NCBI GenBank assembly: GCA_038501195.1
Contig: JBBPUQ010000009.1
Span: 558,001-622,000 of the forward strand
Direction of reading: 5' to 3'
DNA length: 64,000 bases
From: Nemania diffusa
Taxonomy: Eukaryota; Ascomycota; Sordariomycetes; Xylariales; Xylariaceae
The notes beneath the pieces are model-generated. The model was not told where the DNA came from, did not search any database, and saw nothing but the letters and a program-made list of their open reading frames with translations. The position numbers and the translations under genes are program-made. Below, in pieces: positions 20,985 to 33,658 of the stretch (within the stretch, counting starts at the first letter, position 1; each line of letters starts with the position of its first letter).

Positions 20985-23900
20985 GGGGCGATGAGGTGTA
21001 TTAAATCCGGACTGGAAATTGCAGGGAAATGGAAATGGAAATGGGATACCTGGGACTTGGGCATCAGGTGGAGTTCGGGAATACATACCATCGTATTACT
21101 AGGCAGCAAAATCCGCTGTTGCAATTTCCCGTCTACCTATTCGTGTATTTCTAGGTAGGATACACAGGTTAGCCTCTATTGTCTCCCTCAGACGGGATTT
21201 ATCATTTTTTTCTTTTCCTTTCCCTATTTTCACCCGTAGTTTATGCACGCGTGTTTAAATGGTTAAGCGGCTAGACTGAGAACTACTAGAGTTGGGGGCC
21301 AAGGAAATATTGTGCGTCGTAATACCCTATATTGTAATAAACTCTCGGCTTTCGAGTTAGAACAGTTGCATTTCTCTTAGTGTAACGGTTTTATGTCTGC
21401 GCCCGTGCCTACACTTATTTTCTCACTCGGTCTCTTATTACCATCGCTATTCTTTACATATACCTAAAATTAGAAAAAGAAACAACATTTAGTTAGTTTA
21501 TGTCTCTTACTATGTTTAGTTACGATATGAACTTGCTCGCAAATTGTGTATGAATGTGACGACGCATGTATTTACAAGACATGAGGGTTTGAGCATGTGC
21601 TATAAAAGAACAGATAGAGGTAAAGCTTGTTTCATGGTTCATTAGTGACACGTTTATATCATATCATATGTGTTGTCTGGAAGTCATATATGCCCTAAGA
21701 TAGAGGACGCGATGATGAGAGTGGAGAGTTATGATCTACCTAGTCATTATTTTTTTGATATTTTATTCATCATCTCTGAGTGATACATATTCTAGATAAT
21801 CTACATACTCATGTTTACACACAATGTGTTCATGCTACCTATGAGACCGGGAACTTACTCAAGATGAATGTTTGTTTCGCAGTTACATACTGAGGCACTG
21901 ACCTCTTCGGCAACGCGCTAACAGCAGCTTGTCACATGAGCGATTTTCAGATTAGGGTATCCAGCTTGTGACCAGTTGATGAGACGTTACCCGGGCTACG
22001 AAGACTTAGTCCATGTGATCGATCCTATATAGAACAGGTCAGAGTAAATTGATTGTTGAGATATTATAGGCCGTATGTTCAGGTTATTGAGAACAGTAGG
22101 TGTAGACAGGAGCATACCGATGGGATGAGTGAGCGAATAATCCCTATATATAGTGTCGTGTGATAGATCGCTTCTCCGCGGGGGCAGAGACCAACAAGGA
22201 TGACTGTTATAGGTAGGTAGTTGTTGTATTGTCTAGTCTAGGGTAGGTTTCCCCCTCCTGATTTCCGACATCAGCTTATAGGTAAATGTTGGCCAAGCCT
22301 CCTGCCTGTGCACACCGCCGCGCCTAACAACGTCTCAGGTGATCATATCACTTACACGTACGGCGCATTACTACATAGTAGACTTACTTACCACACTACG
22401 ACGGTAGTTGGCTGCATTTGCCGATATCAAGTGATCAAAGGAAGTAAGCAGGTGACGCTACCTACCATATAGCTTAGGAGATTCGTCGTCAGGGGTGCCG
22501 AGATACAAAGGCACAATCGATTACCCAAGTAGGAAGTACTAAGTGATTGCTATACACAGCCGCAACCCCCGTTGGTGCAATGCCGTGTGGCGTGCAGGCT
22601 GGCGCCGGAGAAACACTGCGTAACCCGCACTCGAACGGTATTGAGCGGAGATAGGTTCACAGCCTTCAACTCTTTGAATGTCAGCTGCAGGCTGAGCTTG
22701 ATTCGAAGAGATGTTGCGGTTGCGTTTGCCGAATGCAGGCGTAATAGTCGTAAATGTCTTATAAACCTATAGTTAGGTTTATCATTGATAGTTCAAAAGG
22801 CCGACATAGTGTAATCTTGGAGGCTATGTTCATGTACTCGTCCTACGCTAAGACTGACTACATATGTAGGTAGTCTAAACGACTGCTGCAATAGCCATCT
22901 ACTGGCTCGAGCGCTTCCTTGTCCAAAGCCTTGCATAGTAGTTGTGAATTTCTTACACCTCTACACACTTGTAGGTAGATAGCTGCTGAGTTTCGTGGGT
23001 AGGTACAGAGTAGTTGGTTGATATTATTTACGCATCAATGCTGTCCTATAACTGAATTTAGCTTGGGTTTTAAGCAACCAGGGACTAGCAGCACTATTGA
23101 GTATGTTAGCTCCAGTATACGTCAGATTCTATCGAGTGGCTAGCATGATCGAGCCCGGAAGGCTCGGGAGGTCTAGTGTAACATGCGTTGGCATTGGCAT
23201 GGCTTGGCCAAGGTCTTCTTAGTCAGGGGCGGCGCGCTACTTATGTCCATGGTAGGCCAGTGAATGGCCAAGCAATGCCGTGGCTTTGTCCGTAATGGCG
23301 GGTATTTTCTCGGCCACTTAAATGGAATGCAGCGATCCTCGGCACGGAGACGGGTACCACATATGTAGTGTGTATGTAGATAGTCTAGGCTCCAGGATAG
23401 GGAAGTTATACTATTCGGCCACGACAATGTCGAATTAATGCTGCAGTGCGGGTATGTTGTGCGAGTAGCTTCAACAAATACATGCTCACCGACGATCCAA
23501 TGAACGAGTCAAAAGCAGCGAAAAACACTGCCCCAAAACGACGGCTGAAATCCGTCTCTCGTTATGTAGCCGTGGAGGCAGCCTGCATTGTCTGGGGCAC
23601 TCCTTAGTAGATGAATGACTGTTTCTCTCAGCATCCTTTTGGGGGTTGTTTACTGTTTGGCTTGTTTGATGAGGTTGCAATGGATCCATTTCGAGCCCCG
23701 AGTAAAGCAAATCCCGGCTCGACAAGCACTGGCAGATACCTATATCATTTACCAGTGTTTCTCAGAAGTAAGGCAAGACATCAGTACTATACGCATTCCT
23801 GACCAGATTGGAAAGCATTAATAAAAATAGGAACTCTGCATTTGGTGGTGGCTGGCTTCTTTAGGTAGGTAGTTTCATGTAGCAATGTCGCAGATAAAGT

Positions 23901-24695
23901 TGGGATGACAGAAAAGGTACGGATCGTTCGGTGCTGTAATTGGGACAGCAACAAGCAATGTGTCGGGTGTCGGCACATGGCTGGGGACTGAGTAGGTATT
24001 TACGCATAGTATCCCTCGCTTGCTGCTCAGCCCTGCGTTTCACGGTGTCCATATATGTAGGTACGTATATACGCGTATATACTTCATACGGAAAATACAT
24101 GTACGGCTGTAGGCTGCCATCGCTAATGGGACATCATGTACCCGCACAGCACTCTTGTCTGCAAGTCCTCATTTAACCTTGTCTCGAATTCCTTTCTAGG
24201 TTTAAGCCCCTGTCAGTTCTGCCCTACACTAACACAGTAACTCCCCGCGCTAGATACGAAATAGGTAGGAAGGGTACCCGATGGCTTGGCAAATGATGAT
24301 TCTCAGGGTCAGTGACGCAACATGGAAGGTCCCCCCATGTATTCTGTAGGTACTCGCGAACTGCTTCAGCTCTTCACCCTGCATGCAAGCCATGAGCTAG
24401 CCTTAGTTAGTGACTGCCCTTTAGGGACTACTTATAAGTCGCCATGGAATTAAAGATGCTGATCATTCGACATCGTGATTCAAGCTTTGTTTGACTTCTC
24501 TTCCTTCTTTCAAGTTCAGTCTCTTAGTTCTCGTTTATTTCTATATAGCCAATTATTTTGTAGTCCTGGTTCGAATTATTTGGGCTTCGCCGTCGTTATC
24601 GCCTTCGCTTTCGCCCCTGATTCTCTCTTCGCCATCATCGCCATTTTCGTTGATCTCCATATCCGACACATCCTGGTCCGAGGTTTATCGCGACA
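20985..24695. other. 3.7 kb intergenic region, Cac2 to phospholipase B
   Basis: The left end is the Cac2 3' flank, AT-rich with runs such as TTTTTTTCTTTTCC. The right end is the phospholipase promoter and 5' UTR, with a pyrimidine-rich tract at about 24480-24690 (CTTCTCTTCCTTCTTTC) typical of fungal transcription start regions. TAGGTA-type repeats occur at about 22210-22215, 22870-22880, 22975-23010 and 23865-23875. Short frames (22572-22772, 23173-23427, 23615-23821) are unsupported. Confidence 0.5.
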
Positions 24696-26654
24696 ATGCG
24701 CTCCCCCTTATCGGCGGCGGCGGCGGCACTACCTCTGACCGTGTTCTCATTAATCCCTACTGCGCTCGCTGCACCGAACGAACCCATCGGCAATGTGCTA
24801 ACGCGAGATTTGGTGCGCCGGGCTGCGCCGGATAGTCCGTCTGGCGATTATGCGCCCGCCACAGTCGATTGCCCTTCACAGAAGCCCACCATTCGGGATG
24901 CCGCCACGCTCTCACCCTCCGAGGTGCAATGGCTGGAGAAGCGCCGGGCCAATACTATCGACCCGATGGTAGCCTTCTTCAAGCTGGCTAATATCACCGA
25001 CTTCGACGCGGCCGGATACGTCCAGTCGAACTCGAATAACTTTTCAGTTGTTCCTAATATCGGGCTTGCCGTATCAGGCGGCGGATATCGCGCTCTCATG
25101 AACGGTGCCGGGTTCCTCGCAGCGGCCGATGCGCGGACGCCGGGCTCGACCACCAGCGGCGGCATTGGCAACCTCTTGCAGGCTTCCACCTACCTCGCCG
25201 GTCTATCCGGCGGTGGTTGGCTTGTTGGGTCCATCTTTGCCAACAACTTCTCCAGCGTCGTTCAACTGCGGGATGGACAGCCTGGCTCATCCCTGTGGCA
25301 GTTTTCCAACTCTATTTTCAAAGGGCCTGCAGATAGTGGACTCTCCATCGTCAATACGGCGGAATACTGGAACGATGTTGTTGACCAGGTCGATGAGAAG
25401 CGGGACGCGGGTTATGGAGCCTCAATTACGGATTACTGGTCGCGGGCCCTTTCTTATCAACTTATTAACGCCCTTGATGGTGGACCGAGCTATACTTTCT
25501 CCTCCATAGCTGATGCGGACAATTTCGCCTCCGCCGACACCCCCATGCCAATTCTAGTGGCCGATGAACGTAGTCCTGGTGAAACTATCATTTCTCTAAA
25601 CTCGACGGTCCTTGAATTCAACCCCTGGGAGATAGGAAGTTTTGACCCCACGATTTTTGGATTCGCGCCCACCGAGTACGTGGGTTCCAACTTCAGCAAC
25701 GGTGCTGTTCCGGACAACGGCCACTGCGTTCGAGGATTTGATCAGTACGGGTTCGTCATGGGAACGAGTAGCTCTTTATTCAACCAGTTCCTACTCCAGA
25801 ATCTCTCAGATAGCTCACTCCCAAGCATTGTCACCGATGCCCTCACAGATATACTTAAGAAGCTTAGCGCGGACTCGGATGATATCGCCGAGTGGCAGCC
25901 CAACCCCTTTTACAAGTATCACCCGGATTCCAACGGGAACGCCAACAACAACGTGCTAACGCTCATCGATGGCGGAGAGGATCTGCAAAATATTCCCCTG
26001 CATCCCCTCATCCAACCCGTTCGCGCCGTTGACGTTATCTTCGCCGTCGACTCCTCGGCCGACACCACCTACAACTTCCCCAACGGAACGGCGCTACGTG
26101 CCTCTTATGAGCGCAGCATGGGCGCCATCGGCAACGGGACCAAGTTCCCGGCCGTGCCGGACGCCGAGACCTTTATCAACCTGAAGCTTAACCAAAAGCC
26201 GACCTTCTTCGGCTGCAACACCTCGGAGTTCAGCGGCGCCGCTCACATCCCGCCGCTCATCGTGTACATGCCGCTGGCGCCCTACACGGCCTACAGCAAC
26301 GCGTCGACCTTCGACCCGTCGTACTCGGACGCGGAGCGCAACGCCTTCATCGAGAACGGCTACAACGTCGCCACCATGGGCAACGGCACCGTCGATAAGG
26401 AGTGGCCGGCTTGCGCCGCGTGCGCCGTGCTCAGCCGCAGCCTCGAGCGCACGAATACTGATATCCCCGCGACGTGCCAGACCTGCTTCCAGCGGTACTG
26501 CTGGAACGGCACCACAGACTCGACGCCCGTCAGCAGCTACGAGCCGCAGCCTATCATCGGGCTGAACACACTCAGCGGCGCTGTCGTCAGCGTCAAGACG
26601 GGCGCTCTTATGTGGGCCATCATTGGCGCCGCCAGCTTGGCGCTTGCGCTGTAA
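24696..26654 (+). CDS. Lysophospholipase / phospholipase B, GPI-anchored
   Basis: A 652-residue intronless protein of usual family length. It has a signal peptide (Ala-rich hydrophobic core, cleaved near residue 26) and a hydrophobic C-terminal tail ([17 protein letters not shown]) after a small-residue region, indicating GPI anchoring. The cPLA2-like catalytic set is complete: oxyanion motif SGGGYRA at 127-133 with Arg132, nucleophile Ser171 in GLSGGGW, and Asp425 in [13 protein letters not shown]. Many N-glycosylation sequons (NFS, NLS, NGT, NST) and paired cysteines fit an extracellular enzyme. Fungal phospholipase B removes acyl chains from phospholipids and lysophospholipids at the cell surface and helps with nutrient acquisition and membrane remodelling. 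The final third is noticeably GC-richer than the start. Its 3' end faces the caspase-like gene. Confidence 0.95.
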   Translation: MRSPLSAAAAALPLTVFSLIPTALAAPNEPIGNVLTRDLVRRAAPDSPSGDYAPATVDCPSQKPTIRDAATLSPSEVQWLEKRRANTIDPMVAFFKLANITDFDAAGYVQSNSNNFSVVPNIGLAVSGGGYRALMNGAGFLAAADARTPGSTTSGGIGNLLQASTYLAGLSGGGWLVGSIFANNFSSVVQLRDGQPGSSLWQFSNSIFKGPADSGLSIVNTAEYWNDVVDQVDEKRDAGYGASITDYWSRALSYQLINALDGGPSYTFSSIADADNFASADTPMPILVADERSPGETIISLNSTVLEFNPWEIGSFDPTIFGFAPTEYVGSNFSNGAVPDNGHCVRGFDQYGFVMGTSSSLFNQFLLQNLSDSSLPSIVTDALTDILKKLSADSDDIAEWQPNPFYKYHPDSNGNANNNVLTLIDGGEDLQNIPLHPLIQPVRAVDVIFAVDSSADTTYNFPNGTALRASYERSMGAIGNGTKFPAVPDAETFINLKLNQKPTFFGCNTSEFSGAAHIPPLIVYMPLAPYTAYSNASTFDPSYSDAERNAFIENGYNVATMGNGTVDKEWPACAACAVLSRSLERTNTDIPATCQTCFQRYCWNGTTDSTPVSSYEPQPIIGLNTLSGAVVSVKTGALMWAIIGAASLALAL

Positions 26655-27468
26655 TCTGCTTGATGGTATACCTAAGCGAGCGTAATGTGCGCGTAGACAT
26701 CGTATATCTTGCTTGACTTGCATAGAGCCTCATTTTGGAATACGCCACACACTGTATTTGGGACCAACGATTCCCCAGCCTAGGAGGCGAGGCGTTTACT
26801 TTATATAATTACATCTACACTAGATAGAAGGGAGCAGGAAGTCATGACGTCATGTGATGCAAAACGGGAGCGGTTTACTCCTGAGTTTATACCCTCGTGT
26901 TGCATAGACCCGTATGGATAGAACGTCTACGACGCTGGAAAGCTCGGACTTGTACACTAGCTTTTCGTACTGGGCGTCTCTACGTTGGAATTGGGATTTG
27001 GTTTCGGCGATGGCATTGCTTCGGGGCTTGGGTAGGTTGGTTAGCCGGTTAGTTGGTCATTGTTTGGGATTCATGGAGATGGATACTCTAGTGTTTTCCT
27101 TATATGGGAGATGAATAAACAAGTCAGCTTAAACGAAAATAAATTCTAAAACAGAACCTGTATTTGAGCACTAAGTCATTTGCTCAGCCTCGTGACCCCG
27201 CATATCAGAGACGTATAAGGCATGCACGTATGTGTATATAGAGCACGCTGCATGAAGTTAAGTAGTCTCAACGCCGACGTGTAAATAGTCTGGGGCGCAC
27301 AGCATACGCTGAATAAGTGACCCGCCAACCGCGTACCGGGCCCGTCGGCGAATAGACCGCGACCTAGTTCGTCACCCCGGCCAGCCACGCCCCTACCTAC
27401 CTCCCACACTCGTGCTTGATCAATAAGCCGTCGTCGAGTCGGGTATGCCGCCCTCGACGAACGTCACA

Positions 27469-27503
27469 GGCGGTGGCTGCGGCGGTGGCGGCGGCGGCGG
27501 CGG
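27469..27503. repeat. GGC/GCC-rich microsatellite
   Basis: An imperfect GGC repeat (GGCGGTGGC then several GGC units). It is unlikely to be coding because the flanking frames are short and without domains. Confidence 0.8.
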
Positions 27504-27790
27504 AACTTACCTTCGAGAGCAGCAGCCTGCCGATGGGAGAATCGCAGGTATTCTAAAACAGGAAAATAGAGTCGTATACCGATATGCACGTTGGCATGCA
27601 GGTCGGCAGTGAGACGGGCATGAATTCGATTGGGCGGGGAATAAAGGACCAGACGACGGATAGGGGAGGCCTGGTACCGATCATTTTTTGGCTTTTCTTT
27701 TCTGACCCCCAACTTGGGGGGCGACGAGTAGGATGGAGACAGGTATATGTAGGTGAGGTAGTATAAAGGCGAGGCAAGGCGAATGAAGTC

Positions 27791-27840
27791 TGTAGGTAGG
27801 CAGATAGGTAGGTAGGTAGGTAGGTTGACAGGCAGGTAGT
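27791..27840. repeat. TAGGTAGG tandem array
   Basis: Five or more consecutive TAGG/GTAG units, with TAGGTAGGTAGGTAGGTAGG at the core. This is the longest uninterrupted example of the tetranucleotide family that recurs across the window's spacers. Confidence 0.85.
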
Positions 27841-27848
27841 TTTAGTTC

Positions 27849-27887
27849 GGGAGGTAGGGAGGCAGGGAGGCAGACGGGGAGGCAGGG
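27849..27887 (+). other. Potential G-quadruplex
   Basis: Five G-runs of at least three (27849-27851, 27857-27859, 27865-27867, 27876-27879, 27885-27887) are separated by loops of 5, 5, 8 and 5 nt. Any four neighbouring runs could form a three-tier quadruplex on the plus strand. It follows directly on the TAGGTAGG array. Confidence 0.5.
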
Positions 27888-29947
27888 TAGGTTAGTTGGG
27901 TCCCGTATTGTATTGGTGAATATCATGCACGTCAGATCGGGCGCGGAGCTCTATCGTGTCTACCGACATGCTAGTCGGGCTTGTCTATCGGTCTGGCTGT
28001 GCCACCTTGATAGGTATGTTCCAGTCCTGGCCCTGCCGTGGAGAGGTGCGCGCGGGCATGGTCTGATTTGGGCGTGCTGAGCTGGCGGTTTCGGGGGAGG
28101 GTGCGAGGTGAGGGTCGACCGCCGGTTACGGGAGCCATAACCGAGAACGGGACACGAAAGAAAAGAAAGAAGGGGAAACAGAAGAGGGAAAGCCATGGAA
28201 GAGGACAGGAAGAAGAAGTGACAGAAGGAGGAGATATCAAACCAGGGGCGCTTGCTTTGCACGACTCTAGCCCTACCCCTGGCCTCGACGCTTCCTTGTC
28301 AACCCCGGATCAACGCCCGCAGCTTATTTTGCATTGTTTACTCGAGTGGGTATTCACACACCTATCTCTCCCCCTATATCCCCATACCGAGGTGGTTGGT
28401 GGGCAGGCCGTGACGTCGAGCTCTTCCACTAAGCCGCAGATACGTAGCAGGCAAGTAGCCGGCCGGTCGTCCGTTGGGTTGTATGCCGTTAGGCGAGCAT
28501 GAGACATACATACATAACGTGTAAGCATGTCAGCAATGATTTACTCGTTCATACATTATTTATACGTACATATTATACATATATAATCGACAGACAGCTA
28601 GACTGAACAGAACCGACGAAACAAATAGACAACAAAGCCGGTAGCACGGTGAGACCGCTGCCACCTATCGTACTACTCACTAGCACTGCTACCCCAAAAC
28701 TTTGCTGGCCGTTCGAATTACCTATACCATGTATTTCTATGCAGAGCCAATGCAGATATCCATGCTCCATGCCAATACCATACCACGCCCCATGCACGAG
28801 CGGACCTATCTAACCAACCTACGTACGTTACGCGTCCCGGACATGTGAATGGGGTATGCGGTGATCAATAAGTGGAATAACAATAAACAGTAAAGGTGAG
28901 GAGAAAATGGGAAGCCGCGGATACCGACCGACTGGTCAGTTCGGTCGGCCGGCCGGTGAAGGGAGAAAAAAAAAACCATCCCCGTCAATACGGTGGCATT
29001 GGGCTACGGTGTGGTACGGTACGGTTGTTGCATGGATGGATGGAAATTTTTTTTCCCTGGTTCCCCTTTTTTGGTTTCCCTGCGGGTTTTTGGTTGTTGT
29101 TTTCGTGGAAATCCGTGTCCCGGTCCTTATCCCCATACTTTTTTCCCTCCCGCTTTGGAGTTATTTTCCGCAGATTGGCCCGCGGGGTAGCTGTGTCGTT
29201 TTCTCGGCTGACTAAGGAGGAAAACGGCACTTCGAAATTGGACACGGGTTTGCTGGTTGCGGAAGGACTTTGCGAGTGGTTTGGACTCGGCGTTGCATGG
29301 GAGGAAGGGAGGCTTTCGCGAGGCGGTCTTTTTTTTTTGGCTGGTTCGCTGTAAACTTTGGACTGCGGGCTGGTTTGAGTTGAGTTGCGAGCTGTTCTGT
29401 TCTGTTTTTGTTATAGATAGTTGATATGGCTTTTTTCTATGAGAGACCTGTAAGTTAAGGCGTATCAGAGAGAAAACAAAACAAAACATATAGCCTTCGT
29501 TAGATATTGAGCAATAATGAGTAATCCGCCCCCCTTTCCACCCGCCTTTCCCCGGAAGAATCAAGTACCTGGATTTAAACAAGTAATCGACAACGCAAAG
29601 AACCCACAAGAACGCAACGAAAGTTGTCCATTATAAGCGAGTTCGTAACGACATTCTAGCGCAGCACGGATATATCGCGGACGGAGAGGAAATATAAAAG
29701 AAGAATTACACCACAGCCATCCCCATCCTTCCTCTCTCCATGTATTTTTGTCTCGGTGGATAAAATACCCGAGTTATATAAAAATTTGGCCGTCGTAGTA
29801 ATAGATCGTATCGTCATGAAATAATAGGGGCCATGGAATTTTTTTGAGGGTTTCGAAGAAATTCTCTCGGGTGCGGGGGGAATAGTAATAATTATTAGCC
29901 GACGTCGCTGGAGCTATAACCAGCAATGTTTCCGGAAAACCGTCGTT

Positions 29948-31829
29948 TCATCTAAACGTATAGGGACCATCAACTTTCATATCTCGAATGCCTTCGGGCA
30001 TCATCCGGAACCACTCGGTCCAGCTCTCGACACTGAGCGGCTCGTCTGGAAGCCGGAACGAGAGCGTCACCTGCGACCCCCCAAGCGTGCTGTCGGGGGG
30101 CTGGTGTGGTTTCGGGACTTGGAGCGGTATTGGCGATAACGTAATGGACGGGAGTCGGGCGTTGCCCGAGGTTTGCATATGTAGGGGCGCCGGGAACGCT
30201 GTCCCCGCCCCCTTTTCAGGATGCCTGTCGAGGATAAGTTTGGGGAAGAGCGGGAGCAGCTTCGAGTGCAGTTCCGCCGCGGATAAAGTGTTGGGGAAAC
30301 GAGTGTTAGCAGGCTGGCGCAGAAGGTCGGTTAGTGCCTTAGTGAAGACGCCGCGCTCGAGAAGATGGTGGTACTCCATCGGGGCCGAAGCTGCTATCAG
30401 TTCCAGAACACCTCTTCGACGGACCATTTTTGTAGCGGGATAGAAAATCGAGTCCATGAGGATTAGCGTGTCCGAGTTAGCCTCTTCCAGTATGTGTTGG
30501 ATCCCGTTCCAGCGAATCGTTCCAGCTTTCTCGCGATTCCGTGAACTAGACTCGTCAATAACCGAAACCAGACCACCTTTTTGCCGGGGAATTTCCTCAC
30601 CTCGATAAAACCATCTCCCTGTTGTCGTCCAAATAGCTATGGCCGTTGTAGTATACGATCATCAAGGTATCCCTCGTATCGCTTTTGTCTATGAATCCGT
30701 TGATCATCCTGGACAGCCATCTCGAAAGGTTAGGGGGGTAGCTCTCTCGTACGGCTGAAGGGATTTTGATGATCTCAGGCACATAGTGATAGTACTTTTG
30801 GAACACCTCGGCCAGTTCCTCCACAGCCTCTGCTATGATCGACTCATGCTCGTCCTGCCAATAAATTAGGAGCGCGTAGACGTTAGAATACCGACTCCTG
30901 TACTGCGAAGAGAGGACCTTGGACGCTATGCCTTCTAGCTCGTGCTTCACCGGCCCAACGAGCGGGATCGAGTATGGCGACTGAGGCGCCCCAAGCGGGC
31001 TCGGCACAGACACGTGCCTGTCTAAATTCCTGGGTCCCGAGGGCAGAGGCGTCCTGCTGTTCCGAGTCTCGTTCGGAGACGTGCGACCTGGAGCAGACTG
31101 CGGATTAGGGGTAGCGGGAATCGAATCGATCTCCATTTCCTGCGAGTTTTGAGCATAAGGGGGAGGGGGTGGCCTCATCTGGCTCGGCGCCGGACTGATA
31201 GGCCGCCCGGCAAGGCTCGCGAGCTCCTGAAGCGGGCTTGACGAGCGGTACTTTTGCACCGCCTCTTCCCAAGACATGTTGTGATGGTTGGGATGGCACT
31301 TGAAAACGCGGGATCGTGTAAGTGGCATGCTTCGTACGGTACAGACGAGTTCCATTCATTGCTGAATAATCTAGCTACTTACAGCAACTCGCCGCCTACG
31401 ACAGTCGGGACAGGCGCCCAGCTTACGGATCAGGGCCGCCTTTTCCCTCTGCGCCGCGGAGAGAGGACCAGTTCGCCGGCGGCTGGCTCGACGGTTACTC
31501 GAGATCTCGGAGCCATCTTTGACGGAGAAGATGGACTGGGACGACTCGACACTGTAGGCTGTAGTGGATGTGTCAGTCGAAGTAGTCGTAACGACCGTCG
31601 TGTCGGAAGCATTGGTCGAAGTGCTGGAAGCCGTATCTTTCCTCATGGGCGGCGAAGACTGACTGACAGAATAATCCGAGTGATTCTCGATCTTCAAGGG
31701 CTCGGGTGGTCCAAGGTGGGCGGCGTGTGCCAGGCGAGGCTGCTGGGGAGTCTCGTAGACATGTTGAGATCTATCATCCGTCTTGGTGCTTTTGGGGAAC
31801 GACTCTGCCAATGACGGTGCGGGATGCAT
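29948..31829 (-). CDS. Caspase-fold-like protein with Cys/His cluster (probable pseudoenzyme)
   Basis: Exons 31829-31383, 31298-30601 and 30545-29948 give 580 residues. The introns (84 and 55 nt) have GTAAGT/AAG and GTGAGG/TAG signals with consistent phase. The first ATG after an in-frame stop is used. Residues 1-135 are Ser/Thr-rich and disordered. Residues 138-158 (GACPDCRRRRVACHPNHH region) form a CX2C...CHX3H cluster that could bind zinc; intron 1 splits it. Residues about 235-450 read like a caspase/metacaspase p20 core: LLIYWQDEH, then MIVYYNGHSYL holding the catalytic-type His369, then TLILMDSIFYP. At the place where caspases have Asp-x-Cys, Asp413 is kept but Cys is replaced by Ile415, so no peptidase activity is expected. 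The ending (MVRRRGVLELIAAS, GVFTKALTDLL) matches this uncharacterised fungal group from memory. Function unknown; a signalling adaptor is an inference. Confidence 0.75.
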
Positions 31830-31979
31830 ATCGTTAGGCACTCCTCGTCAGCGTGTAATAGCTACCTCATACTGAAAGACTGGTGGCCACGTTTTTGCTC
31901 GCTCGGCTGATCCGCAGAGAGACTAAACTTAGGTTGTCGAATGAAGGCCCAACGCTGCTGACGGGGTGCGAGTGTGCGT

Positions 31980-32093
31980 GCCTATGTGTGCCTATGTACC
32001 TATGTGCTTATGTCCCTATGTGTGTGCGTATATGTGTGTGTGTGTGTGCGTGTGAGTGTGTGTGTGTATGTATGTGTGTATGTGTTGGTGTGA
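31980..32093. repeat. CCTATGT/TG microsatellite in the caspase-like gene promoter
   Basis: The tract starts with several CCTATGT-type heptamers and passes into (TG)n with CG and AG interruptions. It lies about 150-264 bp upstream of the ATG of the minus-strand caspase-like gene, so it falls in its promoter or 5' UTR. Alternating purine-pyrimidine tracts of this kind can adopt Z-DNA and vary in length between strains. Confidence 0.85.
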
Positions 32094-33065
32094 TGGAGTT
32101 GGGCTGTGATACAATACAAAAAAAAAAAAATCAACAACACAACGCACAACAACAACACGCGCGGATGGTGTAGTGCCTCAGACGGCGCGAAGTCGAGATT
32201 AGACGAGGACCGTAGCAGACGGCCAAGAGACGAATGGGAAAAGAGTGGATGTTCTCGTTGGTCTCGTTGGTCGTTGGGCAGAAGCCACCTGAAGTAGGTA
32301 GGTAAGCTCAAGTCCACACAACAAGGTCGGTAATGCTCTACACGAGGTGAAGGCTATCGCGGGTATGCAGAAGCGGGTAGAGCACTATTCCCTGCCATGG
32401 CCTAGTTAAGGTAGCATGTATTATGTAGTATGTAATATGTAGGTATGTAGGTACGTAGCGATGCCCGCGTGTTTCCCTGATGTGTATAGGTAGTCTAGAA
32501 GAGGCGAGGGTGGTATGCAGTATATATAACTTACATGTATGTATGTATTGGGGACCGTCTCAAATGTGATACAGATGGTGGCTCATGGGCAGTGACACAT
32601 AAGTTGCACGAGAAAACCTGGAGCTGTCGTGCTCTACGCATTAAGTAGACAGACACTGCCGTAACAAGGTAGCATCTAAAGGCAGTCTGGGTAGTCTAGG
32701 TTGTCCACCTGGTAATCTAGGCAATCCAGGTGGTATGAGGGTATTATTAAGACTGACTACCTGGGTCCTGTTCGACTGACGACCGACGACTAGATTGGCT
32801 GGCACGAAGTGTGGATAGAGAAGATTGTTAATGACTCCACGGAGAAAGGTGTGGGTAGTTTAGTTTATAGTATAGGCAGAGAAAACTGCTACTATTACAT
32901 GTATACTCGAGAACGTCAGGGGTTCATTTCTTCACTCATCTCTCGCTGTGTGTGTGTCTCTCTCTCTATCTATAGCTCCGTTTCTCTACATACATACTAT
33001 ACTTATCTCTTCCTTCATAACATAACTCTGCCACCCTGTTTACGACTGACTGCCGGACTGGCCGA

Positions 33066-33121
33066 TTAACTAACTAACTACCAACTTAACTAACTAACTG
33101 ACTGACTGGCTGACTGACTGA
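33066..33121. repeat. TAAC/TGAC tetranucleotide repeat
   Basis: TAACTAACTAAC followed by a second block that changes to TGACTGACTGGCTGACTGAC. This is simple sequence with no coding potential. Confidence 0.85.
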
Positions 33122-33386
33122 ATTAGACTAGTCAAGTCTAGCTACCTATCCCGTCACCGTAATTCTACCATGTTGGCATGTATACGAGATAGATACATCA
33201 GGAAGCTGGATCCTGCAAGTTAGAGATGGTCGTCTTGGAACTCATGTACCTTGTGCTTGCGTGTGGAGACGTATGTTTCGAACATGGTTATAGGTAGCAA
33301 TGTGTAGGTATGTAGGTATGTATGTACATATTGCTGCGTAGACTATCTACTTCTGGTCACGCAGTGCCCGGTGGCCGCCATGTGGT

Positions 33387-33449
33387 GAGGTAGGTATGTA
33401 GGTATGTAGGTAGGCATGTAAGTATGTAAGTGTAAGTGTAAGTGTAGGA
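33387..33449. repeat. TAGGTATG and TAAGTG arrays
   Basis: TAGGTATG-type units pass into TAAGTATG and then three GTGTAA/TAAGTG hexamers. A sister block lies at 33301-33330. It belongs to the window-wide TAGGTA family. Confidence 0.8.
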
Positions 33450-33609
33450 GTAAAATGCCCTTGTTGAACAGCACGGGCTAGGCTAACACAGGATAAGACG
33501 CTGAAACGGCAGAGCTGAGCGAGCGCGCCCGCTCGCCCCGGCCATCGCGAAGCGCTGCATACCTACATACATACATACCTACCTGACTTACATACATCCA
33601 TCCTACACC

Positions 33610-33658
33610 ACGGTCCCAAGGTCCAAGGTCCAAGGTCCACGGCCCACGGTCCACGGTA
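33610..33658. repeat. GGTCCAAG / GGTCCACG tandem repeat
   Basis: Three consecutive units of AAGGTCC are followed by related CACGGTCC units, an imperfect 7-9 bp tandem. It is not part of any accepted gene. Confidence 0.75.

Larger units (their letters stand above)
26655..29947. other. 3.3 kb G-rich, repeat-laden intergenic region
   Basis: A region between two convergent genes. It contains a GGC-rich run (27469-27503), a TAGGTAGG array (27791-27840), a G-quadruplex-like stretch (27849-27887) and poly-T/poly-G homopolymer runs at about 29040-29160 and 29325-29340. Several frames over 100 residues on either strand (28038-28502, 28896-29354, 29127-29609) are antisense to one another and low in complexity, so I do not call them genes. 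Confidence 0.5.

Noticed and set aside
28896..29354. Plus-strand frame of 152 codons
   Set aside because: Low-complexity, Phe/Trp-rich translation of homopolymer-rich DNA, with another long frame antisense to it.
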